Positions 26,863 through 36,317 of a DNA stretch of 64,000 nt are shown here, one piece after another. The translations under genes and the position numbers were made by a program. The notes beneath the pieces are model-generated. The model searched no databases, was not told the origin of the DNA, and saw nothing but the letters and a program-made list of their open reading frames with translations. The number at the start of each line of letters is the position of its first letter. Position 1 is the first letter of the stretch. Source of the stretch: Amycolatopsis circi (GTDB lineage Bacteria; Actinomycetota; Actinomycetes; Mycobacteriales; Pseudonocardiaceae); the NCBI RefSeq assembly GCF_003385235.1, contig NZ_PQIA01000027.1:1-64000 (forward strand). Reading direction: 5' to 3'.

Positions 26863-29800
26863 CGGTCACCGAACTCCCCCGGCATGCCGAGGACACGTTC
26901 TCCCGCCAGGCGGACCGCTGGCAACCGGCTCGCGCCGGAATACTGAACATCTGGCGGTATTACGACGAGGTCTTCGAATTCCACCACGGCCGGCTCCTGC
27001 TCCGCGGCCCGAACGGCAGCGGCAAGTCGAAAGCGCTCGAGTTGCTGCTGCCGTTCCTCTTCGACGCGAGCCTCCGCGCGAACAGGTTGTCCACGTTCGG
27101 CACCGGTGAGCGCACGATGCACTGGAACCTCATGGGCGAAGGCGCGACCGGCGTGACCCGGGTCGGATACGTCTGGCTGGAGTTCCGTTTCCCGGGCGCC
27201 CCCGAGAGGTGGTTCACCTGCGGCGCACGGCTTCAGGCCAGTTCCCGCACCTCGGCCGTGCACCCGGACTATTTCACGACGTCCCAGCGGATCGGGGTTC
27301 CCGGCGGCCTCAGCCTGGTCAACGACTCCGGTCAGCCGCTGACCCGGCAGGTGCTCGAACAACGGCTCGGCGCCGACGGCACGCTCTACGGGAACGCGAC
27401 CGACTACCGGGCCGAAGTCCGCACCACGCTTTTCCCCGGGCTGAGCGAACAGCGGTTCGACGCGTTGATCCTCGCGCTGCTCCAGTTGCGCATGCCGAAG
27501 CTGTCGCAGCGGCTGGACCCGGGCATGCTGTCCGATCTGCTTTCCAAAGCACTCCCGCCGCTGGGCCAGCAGGAAATCGCCGACCTCGCCGAGGGCTTCG
27601 AAAGGCTGGACAAGCATCACGAGCGGCTGAAAGAGCTGGAGGAGCTGGTCGAATCGACCCGCGCGCTGGCTGCCAGGCAACGGACGTACGCCCAGCGAGT
27701 GCTGCGCGCCGGCGCGGGCACGCTCATCTCAGCCACCACCGAGATGGAGAAGCGAGCCTCGACAGCGCACGAGTCAGCGGCCCGATACGAAACCGCGACG
27801 CGGGAAAAGGAAGCCGCCGAGCAGCAGATCGAAGAACTGGCCAAGCAGATCCGCACCTCGTCGGCTCGCAAGACCGGGTTGCTCGAGAGCGAGGCATACC
27901 AGCGCGGTTCCGAACTGGACCTTCTCCGCAGGCGGACCAGCGACGCCAAGTCCCGGGCGGAGCGGTCGCGGGCCGAGTCCGGCCGAAAGAAGGAAGCAGC
28001 GGAGGACGACGAGCGCGCCAGGAGCAATGCGGAGCAAGACGTCCGCCGCCGGACGGAGCACGTACGGAACCTGGCCGACGAAACCCGGCAGGCCGCTGCA
28101 CGCGCCGGGATGCCCAGCGTGCACGGCGAAATCGCGGCGCAGCTGGACGGTGACAACCCGGCCGCAGCCCGGCCGTTGCTGCGCGCCGCCGCGCAAAGCC
28201 GGGAGGAGCAGCTGCGGGTAGTCGACGAAGCGCTGGACGGCCACGAGCGCGCAGTCGAGCGACGAGGCCAGGCAGAGGAGGAACTGGAGCAAGCGCGGTC
28301 GGCGTTCTCCGCGGCGAAGGACGAACTGGATCTTGCGGCGGAGCAGCAGACAGCCGCGTTGGAACAGCTGCGAACCGATGTGCTCGCGTGGGCAGGTGCC
28401 TGTCGAGAACTGTCGTTTCCCGATCCTGACCTGCTGCTGGACCTCCTCGAATCAGAGCGGGCGTTGAACGCCGAGGCGGAGAACGCGGTCAACACGGCGT
28501 TGGAGGACATCACCCGGCAGGAAGCTTCCCGCGAAGCGCAGGTGGCCGAACTGCGGCGGCGACGGGACGACTGCGGCGCGGAGATCGCCCGGCTCCAGTC
28601 CGAGAAAGACCTTCCCCCGCCCGCGCCGCCGACCCGCACCGCTGACCGGACGCGGATGACCGGTGCGCCGTTGTGGCGGCTTGTCGACTTCTCCGCCGCC
28701 AGTCCGGAGAACGACCGTGCCGGAATCGAAGCCGCGCTCGAAGGCGCGGGACTGCTGGACGCTTGGGTCGGTTCGCGCGGAGAGGTTCAGGGGCACGACG
28801 TCTTCGCCGACCCGGACGCTTTGCCCGCGGCGGCCGGACGTTCGCTCGCGGACGTCCTTTCCCCGGAGCCCGACGGCGAGGTCCCGGCACCCGTGATGCG
28901 CAAGCTGCTCGCTTCGGTGAGTTTCGGCGACGTGCTGCCCGCAGAAGGCCCCGCCGCGATCGGAGCGGACGGATCGTGGCGGCTCGGAAACCTCACCGGC
29001 AGCTGGCGCAAGGAGCGCCCGGCCTACATCGGCGCGGCCGCCCGCCGACGTGCTCGCGAGCTGCGAATCGAGGAACTGCAAAACGAAACCCTCTTACTGA
29101 GCACGGAAATAGCCGAGGTCGAGACGGAGCTGTCCGCACTGTCCCTACGCCGGGGAACAGTGCGCGACGAGCGAGCGAGCCTGCCTCCGCACACAGTCCT
29201 CAACACCGCCGCCAGGCACCTCGACCGAGCGGAAATCGGACTCGCCGCGGCCGATCGGCTAGTGCGCGAGCGCATCGATCGGGTAGGCAGGCGAGAACAC
29301 GAGGTCGCGGATGCCCTGCGGACGCTGACCGCCTGCGCCGCCGAATACGGGATGCCCGGCGAACGGGCCGCGCTGGCGAATCTGGCCTCGGCCACCCGCG
29401 CGTTCCGCACCGCGTGCGAGAACTGGCTGGAAAGCCACGAGGGGCTGCGCTCGGCGCGGCAAGTGCTCGACTCCTTGGCCACGCAGGCGGACCGGTCTGC
29501 TGACGATGCCCGTCAGCGGGCAGAAGAAGCGGCGGAAGACGAGGAACAGTACCTGGAGCTAGCGGCGACTCTCGAAGCCGTAGACAGCACTGCCGGGGCC
29601 GAGTATCGCGAGGTCGCGGCCAAGATCGAAAAGATTCGCGTGCACCTTGACGAACTCGAAGCCGCGCGGAAGTCCACGCAAAGCCGGCATACCGAGTTGG
29701 CGATCGAGGTCGGGGAATGGCGCAACCGCCGGGAAACGGACGCGGCCGAACACGAGAAAGCGGTGGCCGACCGCGATGCGGCAGCGCTCCGCTTCCGCAG

Positions 29801-30911
29801 GCTGGCGTCCGGGGTGTTCCCCGCCGACAGCGGCCTGAGCGACCTTGAGCGCTTCGAAACCGTCCTCGGCTCAAGCGACGGCGTGCGCGCCGCTTTGGAT
29901 GCCGCACGGCTGGTAGCCGCGGCCTGGCCGAGTGTCCCGCACTCCCCGAGCAACATCGGCGACGCGCTGCACCGGCTGTCCGAGTCCATGCACACGTGCC
30001 GGGACGTTCTCCACACTCGCGCCGACCTCGACCTCGAAACAGACGAGGACGTGCAGATCTTCACCGCCGTGGTGGACGGGATCCGGGTCGGAGCGGCCGA
30101 ACTGCTGAAGATCCTGCACACCGAGGCCGAGGAAAGCCGCCGCGAGATCACCGAGCGGGAGCGAGAACTCTTCGACCAGACCCTCACCGGCGACACGCGA
30201 CGGCACCTCGCCGCGCGGATCCGCCAGGCCAACGAGCTGGTCGAGAACATGAACAACCGGCTGGAGCAGGTGCGCACCGCGTCGAAGGTCGCGGTCCGGC
30301 TGGTCTGGCAGGTCGCCGCCGACCTCCCGCCCGGCACGAAGGCGGCCCGCGACCTCCTGCTGAAGGACCCGGTCCGGCTGACCGCCGCCGATCGGGAATC
30401 CCTGCACCAGTTCTTCCGCGACCGGATCGAAGAGGCCAAGGCCGACGACACCGCCACCGGCTGGGAACAGCAGCTGGCCAAGGTCTTCGACTACACCGCG
30501 TGGCACCGGTTCGTGGTGAAGGTCGACCGGGCCAACGGCGAGGGCTGGCAGCCGCTGACCCGGAAACTGCACGGCGCGCTGTCCGGCGGGGAGAAGGCCA
30601 TCGCGCTGCACCTGCCGCTCTTCGCCGCCGTCGCCGCGCATTACCAGGCCGTGCCGGAGGCGCCCCGGATCATCCTGCTCGACGAGGTCTTCGTCGGCGT
30701 CGACACGACGAACCGCGGCCAGGTGTTCGCCCTCCTGTCCGCCTTGGACCTGGATCTCATGCTCACGTCCGACCACGAATGGTGCGTCTACGCCGAACTC
30801 AGCGGGATCGGGATCCACCAGCTCATCACCGGCGCCGACGGTGACGACGCGGTCACCACCGCCCGCTTCACCTGGGACGGACACCAGCTTCTCTCAGTAG
30901 ACGCGGAGTAA
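26859..30911 (+). CDS. jetC: Wadjet type II JetC, SMC-like ATPase (TIGR02680)
   Basis: 1350-residue SMC-family motor that extrudes DNA loops and senses circular plasmids. Walker A GPNGSGKS is at residues 50-57, the ABC signature LSGGEK at 1241-1246, and Walker B IILLDEVFVGVD at about 1271-1282 (catalytic DE at 1275-1276), so the two half-heads flank the protein. Between them are two long coiled-coil stretches rich in Glu, Arg and Ala, separated by a globular region near residues 590-720 (SFGDVLPAEGPAAIGADGSWRL area) that would be the hinge. The true start is ATG 26859, overlapping jetB. A longer reading frame upstream is spurious. A family A palindrome follows 27 nt after the stop. Confidence 0.92.
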   Translation: MTVTELPRHAEDTFSRQADRWQPARAGILNIWRYYDEVFEFHHGRLLLRGPNGSGKSKALELLLPFLFDASLRANRLSTFGTGERTMHWNLMGEGATGVTRVGYVWLEFRFPGAPERWFTCGARLQASSRTSAVHPDYFTTSQRIGVPGGLSLVNDSGQPLTRQVLEQRLGADGTLYGNATDYRAEVRTTLFPGLSEQRFDALILALLQLRMPKLSQRLDPGMLSDLLSKALPPLGQQEIADLAEGFERLDKHHERLKELEELVESTRALAARQRTYAQRVLRAGAGTLISATTEMEKRASTAHESAARYETATREKEAAEQQIEELAKQIRTSSARKTGLLESEAYQRGSELDLLRRRTSDAKSRAERSRAESGRKKEAAEDDERARSNAEQDVRRRTEHVRNLADETRQAAARAGMPSVHGEIAAQLDGDNPAAARPLLRAAAQSREEQLRVVDEALDGHERAVERRGQAEEELEQARSAFSAAKDELDLAAEQQTAALEQLRTDVLAWAGACRELSFPDPDLLLDLLESERALNAEAENAVNTALEDITRQEASREAQVAELRRRRDDCGAEIARLQSEKDLPPPAPPTRTADRTRMTGAPLWRLVDFSAASPENDRAGIEAALEGAGLLDAWVGSRGEVQGHDVFADPDALPAAAGRSLADVLSPEPDGEVPAPVMRKLLASVSFGDVLPAEGPAAIGADGSWRLGNLTGSWRKERPAYIGAAARRRARELRIEELQNETLLLSTEIAEVETELSALSLRRGTVRDERASLPPHTVLNTAARHLDRAEIGLAAADRLVRERIDRVGRREHEVADALRTLTACAAEYGMPGERAALANLASATRAFRTACENWLESHEGLRSARQVLDSLATQADRSADDARQRAEEAAEDEEQYLELAATLEAVDSTAGAEYREVAAKIEKIRVHLDELEAARKSTQSRHTELAIEVGEWRNRRETDAAEHEKAVADRDAAALRFRRLASGVFPADSGLSDLERFETVLGSSDGVRAALDAARLVAAAWPSVPHSPSNIGDALHRLSESMHTCRDVLHTRADLDLETDEDVQIFTAVVDGIRVGAAELLKILHTEAEESRREITERERELFDQTLTGDTRRHLAARIRQANELVENMNNRLEQVRTASKVAVRLVWQVAADLPPGTKAARDLLLKDPVRLTAADRESLHQFFRDRIEEAKADDTATGWEQQLAKVFDYTAWHRFVVKVDRANGEGWQPLTRKLHGALSGGEKAIALHLPLFAAVAAHYQAVPEAPRIILLDEVFVGVDTTNRGQVFALLSALDLDLMLTSDHEWCVYAELSGIGIHQLITGADGDDAVTTARFTWDGHQLLSVDAE

Positions 30912-30938
30912 CCGCCGCTCGCTCACCGCTCGGCCGAC

Positions 30939-30993
30939 GTCCGTGAGGGGAACCCTGAGGGACTCAGAGTCCCTCAGGGTTCCCCTCACGGAC
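30939..30993. repeat. Family A 55-bp palindrome, copy 2 (perfect)
   Basis: Perfect 27-bp arms around a single central A (GGGACTC-A-GAGTCCC at the core). It lies 27 nt after the jetC stop and 114 nt before the alkane hydroxylase start, probably acting as the Wadjet operon terminator. Confidence 0.93.
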
Positions 30994-31020
30994 AGCTCCA
31001 CCTGCGGACTCACCCGGTCG

Positions 31021-31091
31021 TGGCTGGTTTACATTTCTTCGGCTCTTGTCAATCGGGGTGTACATGTCTTACCGTCATGTAAAGCCAGCCA
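31021..31091. promoter_or_regulatory. Promoter and operator of the alkane hydroxylase operon
   Basis: TGGCTGG-TTTACAT (31021-31034) and ATGTAAAGCCAGCCA (31077-31091) form a long inverted repeat with one extra base, enclosing a candidate promoter TTGTCA (31046-31051), 18 bp, TACCGT (31070-31075). A TGTACA palindrome lies inside the spacer. It is likely bound by the TetR at 33896-34519. Confidence 0.5.
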
Positions 31092-31106
31092 ATGGAGGAG
31101 GGCGCG

Positions 31107-32507
31107 ATGAGCGAGATGACCGGCACGGTGCCGCTGGGGTCGACCGAACGCTGGACCGACAAGAAGCGGTACCTGTGGCTGATCGGGCTGGTCGTGCCGT
31201 CGCTCGCGTTTCTCGCGATCGGCCTGCACGCCGCGACCGGCTGGGGCGTCTGGCTCTGGATCGGGCCGATCGTGATCCTGGCGATCGTGCCCGCGATCGA
31301 CCTGGTCGCCGGCCTCGACCGGAGCAATCCGCCGGACGACGTGATCGAGCGGCTCGAACAGGACCGGTACTACCGGTGGATCACCTACCTGTTCCTGCCG
31401 ATCCAGTACGTCGGGTTCGTCTTCGCTTTCTGGCTGATCGCCCGCGGCGAACTGTCCGTTGTGGACAGGATCGGCCTCTCGATCTCGATCGGCTGCATCG
31501 GCGGGATCGGCATCAACACCGCGCACGAGCTGGGCCACAAGAAGGAAAGCCACGAGCGCTGGCTGTCGAAAATCGCGCTGGCGCAAAGCTTTTACGGGCA
31601 TTTCTACATCGAGCACAACCGCGGCCACCACGTACGCGTCGCGACCCCGGAGGACCCGGCGTCGAGCCGCGTCGGCGAAAGCTTCTACCGGTTCTGGCCG
31701 CGCACGGTGTTCGGTTCGCTGAAATCCGCGTGGGGGCTGGAGCGCAAGCGTTACGCGCGCCGCGACAAGCATCCGTTCCGGATCGGCAACGACGTGCTCA
31801 ACGCGTGGCTGATGTCCGCGGTGCTGTGGGTCGCGATGGTGGCGTGGCTCAGCGTCGGGATCCTGCCGTACCTGGTGATCCAGGCGGTGATCGGGTTCTC
31901 ACTGCTGGAAGTCGTGAACTACATGGAGCACTACGGGATGCTGCGGCAGAAGGTCGGGCCGCCGGAGCGGCGCCGGTACGAGCGCGTGGATCCGAGCCAC
32001 AGCTGGAATTCCAACAACATCGCGACCAACGTCCTGCTGTACCACCTGCAGCGGCACAGCGATCACCACGCCAACCCGACGCGTCGCTACCAGACCCTGC
32101 GCGACTTCGCCGAATCGCCGGTGCTGCCGACCGGGTACGCCGGGATGATCGTGCTCGCGCTGTTTCCGCCGCTGTGGCGGCGTGTGATGGACCAGCGGGT
32201 GCTCAACCACTTCGAAGGCGACCTCAGCCGGGCGAACATCCAGCCGTCGAAGCGGGAGAAAGTCCTTGCCCGGTATGGGTCTTCCGCTCCCGAGACGGCT
32301 GCCGTGCCGGACGACGTGCGCGGCGACGCCAGCGAAGGCGGGATGTGCCCCGGCTGCGGATATGTGTACGACGAGCAGCGCGGCGACCCGCGCGAAGGCT
32401 TCCCTGCCGGTACGCCGTGGTCGTCCATTCCGGACAGTTGGTGCTGTCCTGACTGCGGGGTAAGGGAAAAGGTCGACTTCGTCGCTCCCGGAAGGATGAG
32501 TGTGTGA
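31107..32507 (+). CDS. alkB: Alkane 1-monooxygenase fused to rubredoxin
   Basis: 466-residue membrane di-iron hydroxylase (AlkB) that oxidises terminal methyl groups of medium- to long-chain alkanes. It has about six membrane spans and the His boxes HELGHKK (140-144), EHNRGHH (169-175), NYMEHYG and LQRHSDHH (314-321). The last 60 residues are a complete rubredoxin with two CxxC pairs, CPGCGYVYD (Cys 414, 417) and CCPDCG (Cys 447, 450), so the electron carrier is covalently fused. ATG 31107 follows GGAGGAGGGC. An ATG at 31092 would overlap that site. It heads an operon with a ferredoxin and reductase. Confidence 0.95.
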   Translation: MSEMTGTVPLGSTERWTDKKRYLWLIGLVVPSLAFLAIGLHAATGWGVWLWIGPIVILAIVPAIDLVAGLDRSNPPDDVIERLEQDRYYRWITYLFLPIQYVGFVFAFWLIARGELSVVDRIGLSISIGCIGGIGINTAHELGHKKESHERWLSKIALAQSFYGHFYIEHNRGHHVRVATPEDPASSRVGESFYRFWPRTVFGSLKSAWGLERKRYARRDKHPFRIGNDVLNAWLMSAVLWVAMVAWLSVGILPYLVIQAVIGFSLLEVVNYMEHYGMLRQKVGPPERRRYERVDPSHSWNSNNIATNVLLYHLQRHSDHHANPTRRYQTLRDFAESPVLPTGYAGMIVLALFPPLWRRVMDQRVLNHFEGDLSRANIQPSKREKVLARYGSSAPETAAVPDDVRGDASEGGMCPGCGYVYDEQRGDPREGFPAGTPWSSIPDSWCCPDCGVREKVDFVAPGRMSV

Positions 32508-32698
32508 TGCGGATCGAAGCGGATTTGAACAAGTGTGACGGCCTGGGCATGTGCGAGGCGATGGCTCCGGACTTCTTCGAGGTGGGCGACGAGGGCACGG
32601 TCGTCGTGCTCGACGGGAACCCCGGCGAGGAGCACCGGACCGACCTCGCCGCGGCGGTCGACGCCTGCCCGGTGCTCGCGTTGAAGCTGGTGTCATGA
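32507..32698 (+). CDS. [3Fe-4S]-type ferredoxin
   Basis: 63-residue ferredoxin of the kind that serves bacterial P450s. The motif CDGLGMC gives C-x5-C, and DACPVLAL supplies the third ligand Cys-Pro, so a 3Fe-4S cluster is expected. The start ATG shares one base with the alkB stop, and its own stop overlaps the reductase start (ATGA). Its presence beside a rubredoxin-fused AlkB is unusual. Confidence 0.88.
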   Translation: MRIEADLNKCDGLGMCEAMAPDFFEVGDEGTVVVLDGNPGEEHRTDLAAAVDACPVLALKLVS

Positions 32699-33894
32699 CG
32701 CTCGCGGTGGTCGGTGCGTCGCTGGCGGGACTGCGAGCGGTCGAATCGGCGCGACGAACTGGATACGACGGCCGGATCGTGCTGATCGGCGCGGAGGATC
32801 GCCTGCCCTATGACCGGCCGCCGCTGTCGAAGGCTTTCCTCGCGGCGGACGGACCCGTTGCGGTGGAACCGTTTCTCAGCGCGGACGACCTGCACGACCT
32901 TGGCGTCGAACTCCAGCTGGGCACTCCCGCGACTGGACTCGACCCGATCGCCCGGGAGATCCACACCGGCGAAACGACGGTCCGCTACGACGCCGCAGTC
33001 ATCGCCACCGGAGCCACCGCCCGAGTTCTCCCCGGCACCGAGGAGATCTCCGGCATCCACTCCCTGCGCACTGCGGACGACGCCGTTGCTATTCGGTCCG
33101 CATTGGACAGTGGCTCTAGGACAGTCGTGATCGGCGCTGGCTTCATCGGCTCGGAAGTCGCTTCCGCCGCGCGTAAACGCGGCTTGCCAGTGTCCATTGT
33201 GGAAGCTCTCGACACGCCTTTGGTACGCGCGGTCGGCCCCGAAGTCGGCGAGGCTTGCGCGGAGCTGCATCGAGCGGCAGGCACCGACCTTCGCCTGGGT
33301 ACCCGGGTCACCGGCTTTACCACGACAGACGGCGCGGTGACCGGAGTCCAGCTGTCCAGCGGCGAAGTCCTGCCAGCCGACCTCGTCGTCGCTGGAATCG
33401 GCGCGGTCCCGGCCACCGGCTGGCTGCGCGACAGCGGACTCCTGCTGCACGAACGCGACGGCGGCATCGTCTGCGACGGCACCCTCGCCGCCGCACACGG
33501 CGTCTACGCAGCTGGCGACGTCGCGCACGTGGCGAACGCACTGTTCGACGACGAGCTGATGCGCCTGGAGCACTGGACGAACGCGGCCGAGCAGGGTGCG
33601 GCCGCGGCTCGGCACGCGCTGGACCCCGCGAGCGCGCGGGTGTTCAGCGCCGTGCCGTATTTCTGGTCCGATTGGTACTCGCACCGCATCCAGTTCGTCG
33701 GGACGCCGCGGGCGGACCAGGTCAGCATGGTCCCGGCCGAACACGGCTGCACCGCGCTGTACCGGCGCGGCGACCGGCTCGTCGGCGCGTTCACCGTCGA
33801 CCGGCCGCGCGACATCATGAAGTACCGCAAGCGGATCGCCGCCCGCGCCCCGTGGTCCGAGGCAGTCTCCTTCGCCAACGAAATGGCCGCCTAG
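32695..33894 (+). CDS. FAD-dependent ferredoxin/rubredoxin reductase
   Basis: 399-residue NAD(P)H reductase of the rubredoxin/putidaredoxin reductase class. The FAD site is VVGASLAGLRAVESARRTGY, with DRLPYDRPPLSKAFL typical of class I dioxygenase and P450 reductases. The NADH site is VVIGAGFIGSEVASAARKRG. The second FAD motif is VYAAGDVAHVAN, and the tail has FWSDWYSHRIQFVG. It feeds electrons to the ferredoxin and/or the rubredoxin domain of AlkB. Confidence 0.93.
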   Translation: MTLAVVGASLAGLRAVESARRTGYDGRIVLIGAEDRLPYDRPPLSKAFLAADGPVAVEPFLSADDLHDLGVELQLGTPATGLDPIAREIHTGETTVRYDAAVIATGATARVLPGTEEISGIHSLRTADDAVAIRSALDSGSRTVVIGAGFIGSEVASAARKRGLPVSIVEALDTPLVRAVGPEVGEACAELHRAAGTDLRLGTRVTGFTTTDGAVTGVQLSSGEVLPADLVVAGIGAVPATGWLRDSGLLLHERDGGIVCDGTLAAAHGVYAAGDVAHVANALFDDELMRLEHWTNAAEQGAAAARHALDPASARVFSAVPYFWSDWYSHRIQFVGTPRADQVSMVPAEHGCTALYRRGDRLVGAFTVDRPRDIMKYRKRIAARAPWSEAVSFANEMAA

Positions 33895-33895
33895 A

Positions 33896-34519
33896 ATGAC
33901 GGCCATGAGCGTGCTTCCGGTGCCCGCGGGCGGCCAGTACCGGCAGCCCATCATCACCGCCGCCATCGAACTCACCGCGAAATCCGGCTGGTCAGCGGTC
34001 ACCATGGCGCGGTTGGCCGACCTGGTCGGGGTAAGCCGGCAGACCGTCTACAACGAGATCGGCTCGAAAACCGCGCTCGCCGAGGCGATGATCTCGCACG
34101 AGTTGCGCCGGTTTCTCGCCGTCGTGAGCACCGCGTTCGACCGACATCCGGACGACCTGGTCGAGGCGATCTACGACGCCGTCCGCGCGGTGCTCGAACT
34201 GGCCGACGACAACATCCTCTTGCGCGCCATCGCCTCCGCGACGCACGGCACCGACAACGAATTCCTGCCGCTGCTGACCACCCGCGCCGGCACCCTGCTC
34301 ACCGAAGCGAAAGCAGTCCTGCTCGACCGGGTCCGCAGCTACGCGCCGCCGCTCGACGACGGTCAGCTCACCGTCGTCATGGACCTCGTCGTCCGCACCG
34401 TGCTGAGCCACGTGATGCAGCCGTCCGGCACACCCGCCGAAACCGCCGACGGCCTGGCCTGGGTCGCCACCCGCGTGCTCGGCACCGCCCCGTCGGCGTC
34501 GATGCGCACCCGCTCGTAA
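33896..34519 (+). CDS. TetR family regulator of the alkane operon
   Basis: 207-residue repressor, similar in position to AlkU-type regulators that end actinobacterial alkB operons. The HTH is VTMARLADLVGVSRQTVYNEIGSKTALAEAM. The start ATG lies 1 nt after the reductase stop. A second ATG at 33905 is possible. It likely binds the inverted repeat around the alkB promoter. Confidence 0.88.
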   Translation: MTAMSVLPVPAGGQYRQPIITAAIELTAKSGWSAVTMARLADLVGVSRQTVYNEIGSKTALAEAMISHELRRFLAVVSTAFDRHPDDLVEAIYDAVRAVLELADDNILLRAIASATHGTDNEFLPLLTTRAGTLLTEAKAVLLDRVRSYAPPLDDGQLTVVMDLVVRTVLSHVMQPSGTPAETADGLAWVATRVLGTAPSASMRTRS

Positions 34520-34561
34520 TCGAGGTGCGCGTTCCGGGGCGCGCGTGTCAGCCTGCCGCGC

Positions 34562-35290
34562 GTGAACCGTGAACGACTTTCCGCACTCGCCCACGCCCGG
34601 CACCCCATCGCGTCCCCGATCAGCGACGACGAGGTCCAGCGCCTGCTAGACCGCAGCATCCCGCGCGAGGACGCCGTTGTGCTGGACCTCGGCTGCGGCG
34701 GCGCCGAATGGCTCATCCGAGCCCTCGCCGCGTACCCGAAACTCCGCGCCGTCGGCGTCGACACCTCGGAATTCGCCCTCTCCCGCGCCCGCGCCGCCGC
34801 AACCGAGCGAGGCGTCGCCGACCGCCTGACGCTGCACCAGCAGCCCGCCGCCGAATTCCCCGCCGCAGCCGAATTCGACACCGTCCTGTGCATCGGCTCG
34901 ACCCACGCCTTCGGCGGCCTCCCCGCGACCCTCGACACCGCCCGAGCCCACGTCCGCCCCGGCGGCCGCGCCCTGATCGGCGACGCCTACTGGGAATCCG
35001 AGCCGACCCCCGCCGCCGTCGAGATCTTCGGCGACCTGCCAGACCTGCCCGAACTCCTCGACCAGGTGGCTTCCGCCGGCTGGACGCCGACTCACGGCCA
35101 CACCAGCACCCGCGGCGAACTGGACGCCTACGAATGGTCGTGGACCGGCAGCGTCACCGAATGGGCCCTGGACCACCCGGAAGACCCCGACCAGACCGAA
35201 GCCCTCGCCGCCGCGGCCACCCACCGTGACGAGTGGCTCCGGGATTACCGGCATTCGTTCGGCTTCGCCTGCGTCGTGCTGCGCGCTTGA
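34562..35290 (+). CDS. Class I SAM-dependent methyltransferase
   Basis: 242-residue methyltransferase with motif I VVLDLGCGGAEWLIRALA, an acidic loop AVGVDTSEFALSRARAAA, and FDTVLCIGSTHAFGG. The substrate is unknown. The GTG start lies 42 nt after the TetR stop, but no functional link to the alkane operon is evident. Confidence 0.83.
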   Translation: MNRERLSALAHARHPIASPISDDEVQRLLDRSIPREDAVVLDLGCGGAEWLIRALAAYPKLRAVGVDTSEFALSRARAAATERGVADRLTLHQQPAAEFPAAAEFDTVLCIGSTHAFGGLPATLDTARAHVRPGGRALIGDAYWESEPTPAAVEIFGDLPDLPELLDQVASAGWTPTHGHTSTRGELDAYEWSWTGSVTEWALDHPEDPDQTEALAAAATHRDEWLRDYRHSFGFACVVLRA

Positions 35291-35348
35291 CAAAACTTCT
35301 TGTCAATGCGACGTTCGGACCTGACCCCAACCCGCGAAAGGCAGCCCG

Positions 35349-35744
35349 ATGACCGACCTCGTGCCGTTCCTGATGTTCCAGAAGCGCGACGCCGCCGAGG
35401 CGATGGCCTTCTACACCTCGCTGTTCCCCGGCGACTCCGTGCTGTCCGAAGAGCGCTACGGCGCCGACGGCCCCGGCCCGGAGGGAACGATCGTGATGGC
35501 CGAGTTCACCGTCGCCGGGCAGCGGGTGCGGTGCAGCGACAGCTTCGTCCAGCACGCCTTCGACTTCACGCCGTCGACCTCGCTGTTCGTCACCGTCGAC
35601 TCGGCCGGCGAACTCAAGCGGATCTACGAAGCCCTCGGCGAGGGCGGCGGAACGCTGATGCCGCTCGACGACTACGGCTTCGGCCCGTTCGCGTGGGTGA
35701 ATGACCGGTGGGGCGTGTCGTGGCAGTTGAGCGCCAAGGGCTGA
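35349..35744 (+). CDS. VOC family protein (PhnB/3-demethylubiquinone methyltransferase-like)
   Basis: 131-residue glyoxalase-fold protein: LVPFLMFQKRDAAEAMAFYTSLFPG at the start and MPLDDYGFGPFAWVNDRWGVSWQL at the end. This is the PhnB-like subgroup with unknown activity. ATG 35349 follows a CGAAAGGCAGCCCG leader. A hairpin at 35762-35788 follows the stop. Confidence 0.85.
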   Translation: MTDLVPFLMFQKRDAAEAMAFYTSLFPGDSVLSEERYGADGPGPEGTIVMAEFTVAGQRVRCSDSFVQHAFDFTPSTSLFVTVDSAGELKRIYEALGEGGGTLMPLDDYGFGPFAWVNDRWGVSWQLSAKG

Positions 35745-35761
35745 GGCGCTGATGGAGGGCT

Positions 35762-35788
35762 CGCGTATCCGCCTTTCGCGGGTATGCG
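35762..35788 (+). terminator. Hairpin terminator after the VOC gene
   Basis: CGCGTATCCGC-CTTTC-GCGGGTATGCG, 11-nt arms with two mismatches that can pair as G-T. It begins 18 nt after the VOC stop codon. Confidence 0.5.
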
Positions 35789-36317
35789 GGCATATTCACG
35801 TCGCCGGAAGGGGACTGCGCGATGGAGAAGTGAGCCAGGCACCGTCGCCAGTGAACTCGTTCGTCGCTTGTTCGCGGACGCGCGGGTCGTGGTCGTCGGC
35901 GGCGGTCCCGACGGCAAGCTAGGCGCGGAGCGAGCCAGCAAGATCCCCGTACGGTTTCTTTTTGCGATCGCTAATCACCGCGGATCCGCAGCTCGAGAGC
36001 AATTCCCGGCACTATTGACTCACCGACAGATACCGCGAAAAGGAATACCGACCGGTTAGCCACGGACGGGTTAAGCGCGGCTATTCGGGCACCGCTATGG
36101 TGGGCATTGGGAGGTTGGCAATCAGCCTGAGGGGGGCCGATACCGCATCCCGGGGCCAGCCCGTTCTACCTGCAGTAGTCCGCCGAGGCGGCGCTGTTCA
36201 GGGCGAACGGCTGGCCCTTTGCCGCAGTGCGGAATCAAGAGCCGCTCCGGTCCGGGAAGCACGGTTTCCGATACGAAAACCCCGGCTGTGGAGAATCGCG
36301 GTAGCGGAATTCGCGCC
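35789..36317. other. Gene-free stretch
   Basis: No reading frame here has convincing coding character. The stretch is visibly less GC-rich than its surroundings (for example around 35941-36060), and short open frames on either strand lack ribosome sites and recognisable motifs. A decayed gene or a transcribed leader cannot be excluded. No tRNA fold was recognised. Confidence 0.5.

Noticed and set aside
35784..36059. 91-codon open frame in the gene-free stretch
   Set aside because: No ribosome binding site, no recognisable family and poor third-position composition; left as unsupported.
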